8,513 bases of DNA from Pigmentiphaga sp. (GTDB lineage: Bacteria; Pseudomonadota; Gammaproteobacteria; Burkholderiales; Burkholderiaceae_B). The first letter of the stretch is position 1. Each line of letters starts with the position of its first letter. The notes beneath the pieces are model-generated. The model was not told the DNA's origin. It made no database searches and saw nothing but the letters and a program-made list of their open reading frames with translations. This document shows, one piece after another, positions 5,217 to 8,513 of the stretch. Position numbers and translations under genes: made by a program. Location of the stretch: the NCBI GenBank assembly GCA_023228945.1, contig JALOAI010000057.1, forward strand, positions 1 through 8,513, read 5' to 3'.

Positions 5217-5626
5217 GATCAGTAAGGAGGAATCGACAGAATGGATTCTGTGCCGACGATTGTTGCCCGGTATATCGACGCCTACAACAGGATGAATGTT
5301 CAGGCGATGCTCGACTGCCTGTCGGGCGACGTTCGGTTTATCAACAGATCGAACGGAGAGACGACGAACGAAACGCACGGGATCGAGGCATTCCGCGCGC
5401 TGGCGGAACAGGGCGTCCAGTTGTTTGCTGAAAGAGAACAGACGATCCTCGACTGTATCGCGATAGACGACCGTGCAGCCGTGCGCATCGGCTATCGCGC
5501 CAAGGTCAAGACCGACCTGCCCAATGGCTGGAAGGCCGGGCAGGAGATCGAGATGACGGGCACCTCGTTTTTCATGATCTCCGAGGGAAAGATCAGCGAG
5601 GTGATTGATGCAAGCTGAAGTTTTCA
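5212..5626. other. 411-bp single-gene insertion at the trbF/trbG junction, with TTCA repeat at each end
   Basis: The tetranucleotide TTCA stands at 5212-5215 and again at 5623-5626. Deleting one copy plus the bases between them gives a continuous trbF-trbG junction. The trbF stop TGA would then overlap a trbG ATG, and trbG would begin MKSLTY as a normal lipoprotein leader. The insert holds only the plus-strand NTF2-like gene with its ribosome binding site. Three 60-bp blocks counted by hand (5281-5460) have 55, 60 and 53 % GC, against 70 % in a trbF block (6121-6180) and 75 % in a trbG block (4561-4620). A 7-bp inverted repeat ACTTCAG/CTGAAGT (5210-5216 and 5615-5621) also sits near the ends, but partly belongs to the trbG start itself. 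No transposase or known mobile-element end is visible. Confidence 0.6.
5241..5618 (+). CDS. NTF2-like / SnoaL-family protein
   Basis: A 125-aa protein of the nuclear transport factor 2-like superfamily (SnoaL / ketosteroid isomerase-type cone fold). The N-terminal helix VPTIVARYIDAYNRMNVQAMLDCLSGDVRFI (4-34), the segment GIEAFRALAEQGVQLF (47-62), and the alternating strands CIAIDDRAAVRIGYRAKV, EIEMTGTSFFMISEGKISEVIDAS are typical in order and length. Members act as small-molecule enzymes, binding proteins or stress and immunity factors, so the substrate cannot be told. It is the only plus-strand gene here and runs against the trb operon. It has its own strong ribosome binding site, AAGGAGG (5224-5230), ten bases before the ATG, and its stop lies five bases from the convergent trbF stop. 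Its lower GC suggests acquisition from elsewhere. It contains no TTA, CTA or TCA codons, which keeps the codon-aligned antisense frame (that of trbG) open. Confidence 0.85.
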   Translation: MDSVPTIVARYIDAYNRMNVQAMLDCLSGDVRFINRSNGETTNETHGIEAFRALAEQGVQLFAEREQTILDCIAIDDRAAVRIGYRAKVKTDLPNGWKAGQEIEMTGTSFFMISEGKISEVIDAS

Positions 5627-6313
5627 TTGGCTCATCTCCCGCGACCACGAAATTGCGTTGACGTAGATTCCGAGCGGATTGGCGCGCAGGCGCTCGGCAT
5701 TGCGAGGCGGCTGGATCACGATGGTCAGGATCGCGGTCCAGCGTTCGGTCGTGGAGAGTTGGCCGTTCTCGAAATGGCGTTCGGTCCACGCCACTCGGAA
5801 GCTGTTGGGGGACGCGCGGATGACGCTCGAGACCTCGACGGCGACCTGCTGACGGCCGACGCGGGTGAACGGGTCGTTGGCGCGGGCGTAGTCGTTCAAG
5901 GCAGCCGCGCCTCGATCCGTGGTCCACTCATAAGCCCGAAGCCAATTCTGGCGGACAATGATCGCATCGGCCGGGATCGCGCGGACCTGCTCGATGAAGC
6001 GGCCGAGGTGGAAAGCGATTTGCGGGTCAGTCGGGCGATAGTCGGCTAGGGCCGGCGCGACGGTCTGCGCCTGCCCGAGATTATCGACCTGAACAACCCA
6101 AGGCACCACGGTCCCGCGCGCCGACTGCCAGACCAGCGCCGAGGCGAAGCCGGCCGAAAGGATCAGGGAGCCGAAGGCCATGAGCCGCCAGTTCCTTGCC
6201 TGCACGCGGGCAGAGCCGATGCGCTCGTCCCACGCCTGCGCGGCCTTCTGGTAGGGCGTCTCGGGTTCGGGTGATTTGCCGTAATGAGTTGCGGGTCGTT
6301 TGAAGATGCTCAT
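5624..6313 (-). CDS. trbF: TrbF / VirB8-family mating-pore protein
   Basis: A 229-aa bitopic inner-membrane protein of the Trb type IV secretion system, VirB8-like. Residues 1-43 are cytoplasmic and include the family-typical PYQKAAQAWDERIGSARVQARNWR (20-43). One membrane helix follows (about 44-63). The periplasmic domain (about 70-229) carries PWVVQVDNLGQAQTV, NWLRAYEWTTDRGAAALNDYA and the closing strands RWTAILTIVIQPP and NPLGIYVNAISWSRE. It starts at an ATG overlapping the trbL stop (ATGA, 6310-6313) with no clear ribosome binding site, so coupling to trbL translation is likely. Its stop overlaps the ancestral trbG ATG at 5627. Full length, no defect seen. Confidence 0.93.
   Translation of the reverse strand: MSIFKRPATHYGKSPEPETPYQKAAQAWDERIGSARVQARNWRLMAFGSLILSAGFASALVWQSARGTVVPWVVQVDNLGQAQTVAPALADYRPTDPQIAFHLGRFIEQVRAIPADAIIVRQNWLRAYEWTTDRGAAALNDYARANDPFTRVGRQQVAVEVSSVIRASPNSFRVAWTERHFENGQLSTTERWTAILTIVIQPPRNAERLRANPLGIYVNAISWSREMSQ
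5625..5644 (-). promoter_or_regulatory. ancestral trbG ribosome binding site and start codon
   Basis: On the minus strand, GGGAG lies eight bases before an ATG at 5627-5625 whose last two bases plus the next A form the trbF stop (ATGA). The frame from this ATG joins the trbG frame at the lipoprotein leader 137 codons downstream. Its fit to the ATGA pattern at the trbL/trbF and trbG/trbI junctions marks it as the original trbG initiation site, stranded by the insertion. Confidence 0.55.
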
Positions 6314-7683
6314 GAGCGGTCACTTTCGGAAAGGTTGACGGAGGAACCGGAGCCGTGGCTGTCGCCGGAGCGGACGGCATGGGCTGTCATGGCGGTGCCG
6401 TGGTTGAGGGCCTGCCGGCGCTGCATCCGCTGCGCCCAAGCCGGGGGACCATCGGGGAAAGTCGGCGGCGCGGCGGCCGGGGCGGCGCTCGCGCCGCCGA
6501 CCGTGCTCATGGTCGAGCTGCCGCCAGTCGCGCCGAAGCCGGCCTTTGCGCCAGCGGAGAAGCTGGACTTGACGCTTTCGCTTGCTTGGGATGTTGCGCT
6601 GGAGGCTGCGCGCTTGAGCGGCGAGACGGCGGCCGAGCCTGCCGCTCGGGCGACACCGCCGAGGCCGGAGGCAACGCCCGCCGCTCCGGTCTGGCCGAGC
6701 GAGCCGAGGTTATAGGCAGCGGTCGCCGCGCCCGCGGCGGTCGCGCCTCCCCGAACGGCCGCGGCTCCACCGGACAGGGCAGCAGCACCACCTTTGGCGG
6801 CGAGCATGGCCCCGCCGCCAGCGGCGACGCCTGCACCTGCGACCGCAAGGCCGGTTCCCACGGCTGCGCCCGCGCCGAGTTGCGGGCCGCCAGAGACGAT
6901 GCCGTTGGCGATACCGGGACCGAAGATGCCGAGGCCGAGCAGAGACAGCGCGGCAAGCACAATCGCCATGGCCTCGTCGATGGTCGGGGTTGCCCCGCCG
7001 AAACCGGCCGTGAATTGCGAAAACAAGGTGCTGCCTATGCCGATGATGACGGCGAGCACCAAGACCTTGATGCCGGACGACACCACGTTGCCCAAAACCT
7101 TCTCGGCCATGAACGCGGTCTTGCCGAACAGGCCGAAGGGGATCAGCACGAAGCCGGCCAGCGTGGTCAGCTTGAACTCGATCAGCGTCACGAAAAGTTG
7201 GATCGCCAAAATGAAAAACGCGAGCACCACAAGCGCCCACGCGAACAGCAGGCACGCGATCTGAATGAAATTCTCGAAGAAGGCGATCCAGCCCATCAGG
7301 TCGGAAATGGAATCGAGCAGCGGCCGGCCGGCATCAAGGCCGGTCTGCGCCACGCGGCCCGGCCGCATCAGATCGGAAACGGAAAAGCCGGTACCCGACG
7401 CCATGAGGCCGAGGCCGGCGAAGCTCTCGAAGACGATGCGGGCGAGGTTGTTCCAGTTTGAAATGATGTAGGCGAAGACACCGACAAACAGGGTCTTCTT
7501 GACCAGCCGCGCGATAATGTCGTCATCCGCGCCCCATGCCCAAAAGAGCGCGGCAAGCGTCACGTCGATGACGATGAGCGTCGTGGCGATGAAGGCGACC
7601 TCGCCGCCGAGCAGCCCGAAACCGCTGTCGATGTAGGAGGTGAATACGCCGAGAAAATTGTCGATGACGCCCGTGTTGCCCAT
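6310..7683 (-). CDS. trbL: TrbL / VirB6-family polytopic membrane protein
   Basis: A 457-aa inner-membrane channel component of the Trb mating apparatus (VirB6-like). About six hydrophobic segments are visible, near residues 28-50, 61-77, 138-165, 172-187, 205-223 and 238-260. A long Ala/Gly-rich low-complexity region follows (about 265-405), then a polar C-terminal tail with PPAWAQRMQRRQALNHG (413-429) and HAVRSGDSHGSGSSVNLSES (435-454), which is characteristic of TrbL. The start ATG lies two bases after the trbK stop, with only a weak ribosome binding site, suggesting coupled translation. The stop overlaps the trbF ATG. The Ala/Gly repeats explain the many false open frames on both strands here. 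Confidence 0.94.
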   Translation of the reverse strand: MGNTGVIDNFLGVFTSYIDSGFGLLGGEVAFIATTLIVIDVTLAALFWAWGADDDIIARLVKKTLFVGVFAYIISNWNNLARIVFESFAGLGLMASGTGFSVSDLMRPGRVAQTGLDAGRPLLDSISDLMGWIAFFENFIQIACLLFAWALVVLAFFILAIQLFVTLIEFKLTTLAGFVLIPFGLFGKTAFMAEKVLGNVVSSGIKVLVLAVIIGIGSTLFSQFTAGFGGATPTIDEAMAIVLAALSLLGLGIFGPGIANGIVSGGPQLGAGAAVGTGLAVAGAGVAAGGGAMLAAKGGAAALSGGAAAVRGGATAAGAATAAYNLGSLGQTGAAGVASGLGGVARAAGSAAVSPLKRAASSATSQASESVKSSFSAGAKAGFGATGGSSTMSTVGGASAAPAAAPPTFPDGPPAWAQRMQRRQALNHGTAMTAHAVRSGDSHGSGSSVNLSESDRS

Positions 7684-7685
7684 GG

Positions 7686-7952
7686 TCAGCGCGCCTCGCT
7701 GCGGTCACGGCCGAGGAAGCGGTCGCGGGATTCAGCCCATGCGGCGAGGCAGTCGGTGTCACTCGCCGCCGCCTCGCCGAGCTGCTGGCAACGGCGCAGG
7801 GTTTCGCGCAGGGGATCGGCCGGTGGCTGGAAGGCCGACGCCGGGGGTAGCACGGAAGGTTCGTCCTTCCGCGCCATGTCGATTGCGGTCGCCGTGACGG
7901 CGATGGCGATGAACACCACGGCCCCGAGCCGGGCCAGCATCTTGCCGTCCAT
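7686..7952 (-). CDS. TrbK-alt, putative entry-exclusion protein
   Basis: An 88-aa small membrane protein between trbJ and trbL, in the slot where trbK (entry exclusion) lies in P-type systems. It has an N-terminal membrane helix (about 8-26, LGAVVFIAIAVTATAIDM), a proline-rich spacer, and a conserved-looking C-terminal part DPLRETLRRCQQLGEAAASDTDCLAAWAE (46-74) with Cys55 and Cys68. This spacing and the closing DCLAAWAE resemble the alternative TrbK family rather than the IncP lipoprotein TrbK, and no lipobox is seen. GGGAGG lies six bases before the start. Entry-exclusion function is inferred from family and position. Confidence 0.82.
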   Translation of the reverse strand: MDGKMLARLGAVVFIAIAVTATAIDMARKDEPSVLPPASAFQPPADPLRETLRRCQQLGEAAASDTDCLAAWAESRDRFLGRDRSEAR

Positions 7953-7965
7953 GGCGAGCCTCCCG

Positions 7966-8511
7966 TCAGTTGTTGCCGTTGAACATCTGCGCGTTGCCGG
8001 GCTGGTATCCGCTGCCCGGCGTCAGGAACCGTTCGCGCTGGATGCGGCCCTGCTCGGCGGCGGTCGCGCGCTCTGCCTCGGTCAGCGCGTCGGCGCGGCC
8101 GTTTGCCGAGATGACCGCGATTAGGTCGGAAAGCTGCTGCGACTGGAGCGCGAGAAGCTGGTTGCCGGCCTGCGTCGCCTGCAATGCCCCGGTCGCGCCC
8201 TGACTCTGGCCGACAAGCGCGGCCATCTCGGCGCGGTTGCTGTCGATGTTGCCGACCGCACCCGCCTGAACGCGCATCGCGTCCTGCAAGCCGCCAACGG
8301 TATTCTCCCAGCGGCCGCGCGCATCGGCGACAAGCTGGGCTTCGGTCGCCGAAAGCGAGACGTTGCCATATTGCTGCTGGAACGCTTGGTCGATCTGCCC
8401 GACCTCGAACGCGATGTTCTGCGCTTGGCCGAGAAGCTGCTGCGTGCGCTGGACGTTCTGCTGGAGCTGCTGGAGCGAGGAATACGGCAGGCTCGCCAGA
8501 TTGCGGGCCTG
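7966..8511 (-). CDS. trbJ: TrbJ / VirB5-family protein, N-terminus cut by the window edge
   Basis: Partial gene: the last 181 codons and stop are present, and the frame stays open to the right edge. The visible protein begins QARNLASLPYSSLQQLQ, which is typical of the region after the signal peptide and first helix of TrbJ. Long Gln/Ala-rich helices follow, with LVADARGRWENTVGGLQDAM and QATQAGNQLLALQSQQLSDLIAVI, and a short unstructured tail ending FNGNN. VirB5-like proteins are exported to the periplasm and take part in pilus tip or mating-pair formation. The missing part would contain the start and signal peptide, roughly 60-70 residues by comparison with the family. trbK-alt follows after 13 bases. 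Confidence 0.9.
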   Translation of the reverse strand, partial: QARNLASLPYSSLQQLQQNVQRTQQLLGQAQNIAFEVGQIDQAFQQQYGNVSLSATEAQLVADARGRWENTVGGLQDAMRVQAGAVGNIDSNRAEMAALVGQSQGATGALQATQAGNQLLALQSQQLSDLIAVISANGRADALTEAERATAAEQGRIQRERFLTPGSGYQPGNAQMFNGNN

Positions 8512-8513
8512 AT

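Noticed and set aside
5195..5240. Integron-type recombination site (attC) beside the NTF2-like gene, since such genes are common integron cassettes
   Set aside because: A GTTAGCG is present at 5204-5210 but does not fit the GTTRRRY core, and no paired core or attC-like palindrome follows the gene.
5210..5621. 7-bp terminal inverted repeats ACTTCAG/CTGAAGT as transposon ends
   Set aside because: Part of the left copy is the reconstructed trbG start (ATGAAGT) and no matching flanking duplication exists in that register. The TTCA direct-repeat reading explains the junctions better.
6355..7461. 368-aa plus-strand open frame opposite trbL
   Set aside because: It mirrors the Ala/Gly-rich repeats of trbL. 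No plausible protein features.
1..8513. CRISPR arrays, insertion sequences or rRNA
   Set aside because: No regularly spaced repeats, no transposase and no rRNA-like sequence were seen on either strand.

Overview
The window is GC-rich and reads as one end of an integrative and conjugative element (ICE), or its remnant, in an alphaproteobacterium. Sphingomonad-like or Rhizobiales-like hosts seem most likely from composition and gene content, but the sequence alone does not fix the genus. Every gene except one is on the minus strand, so transcription runs from the right edge towards a tRNA-derived attachment site at the left edge.

Left end (1-1682): bases 9-53 are the 3' part of a tRNA-Arg(CCG) gene. 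The first bases of the window do not supply a matching 5' anticodon-stem strand. This is what the distal att repeat of an element integrated in a tRNA gene looks like. The gene of a 552-aa large serine recombinase ends inside this repeat.

Middle (1679-2741): three genes lie directly upstream of the recombinase: a 105-aa acidic protein of unknown function, a TumE-family (DUF6516) toxin-like protein and its HTH partner. Each junction, including the one into the recombinase, is a 4-base ATGA stop/start overlap. A putative addiction module and the element's recombinase therefore appear to share one translationally coupled operon. Two inverted-repeat structures sit over the ribosome binding sites of the first two genes. 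A 134-bp non-coding gap with more hairpins (2742-2875) separates this module from the transfer operon.

Right part (2876-8513): this is the distal half of a P-type (Trb) type IV secretion/mating-pore operon, in the order trbJ (cut by the window edge), trbK-alt, trbL, trbF, trbG, trbI and a DUF2274 gene. The remaining genes normally expected in such a cluster (trbB-E, coupling protein, relaxase) would lie beyond the right edge.

Most unusual point: a plus-strand NTF2/SnoaL-like gene (5241-5618) sits between trbF and trbG. The two junctions share the direct repeat TTCA (5212-5215 and 5623-5626). Removing one copy plus the 407 bp between them rebuilds an ATGA overlap of the trbF stop with a trbG ATG, and a normal lipoprotein leader beginning MKSLTY. 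The inserted length (411 bp) is a multiple of three, and the frame remains open. trbG can therefore still be read from its ancestral ATG, through the antisense of the inserted gene, with a 137-residue N-terminal extension. Otherwise it must start at a CTG codon.
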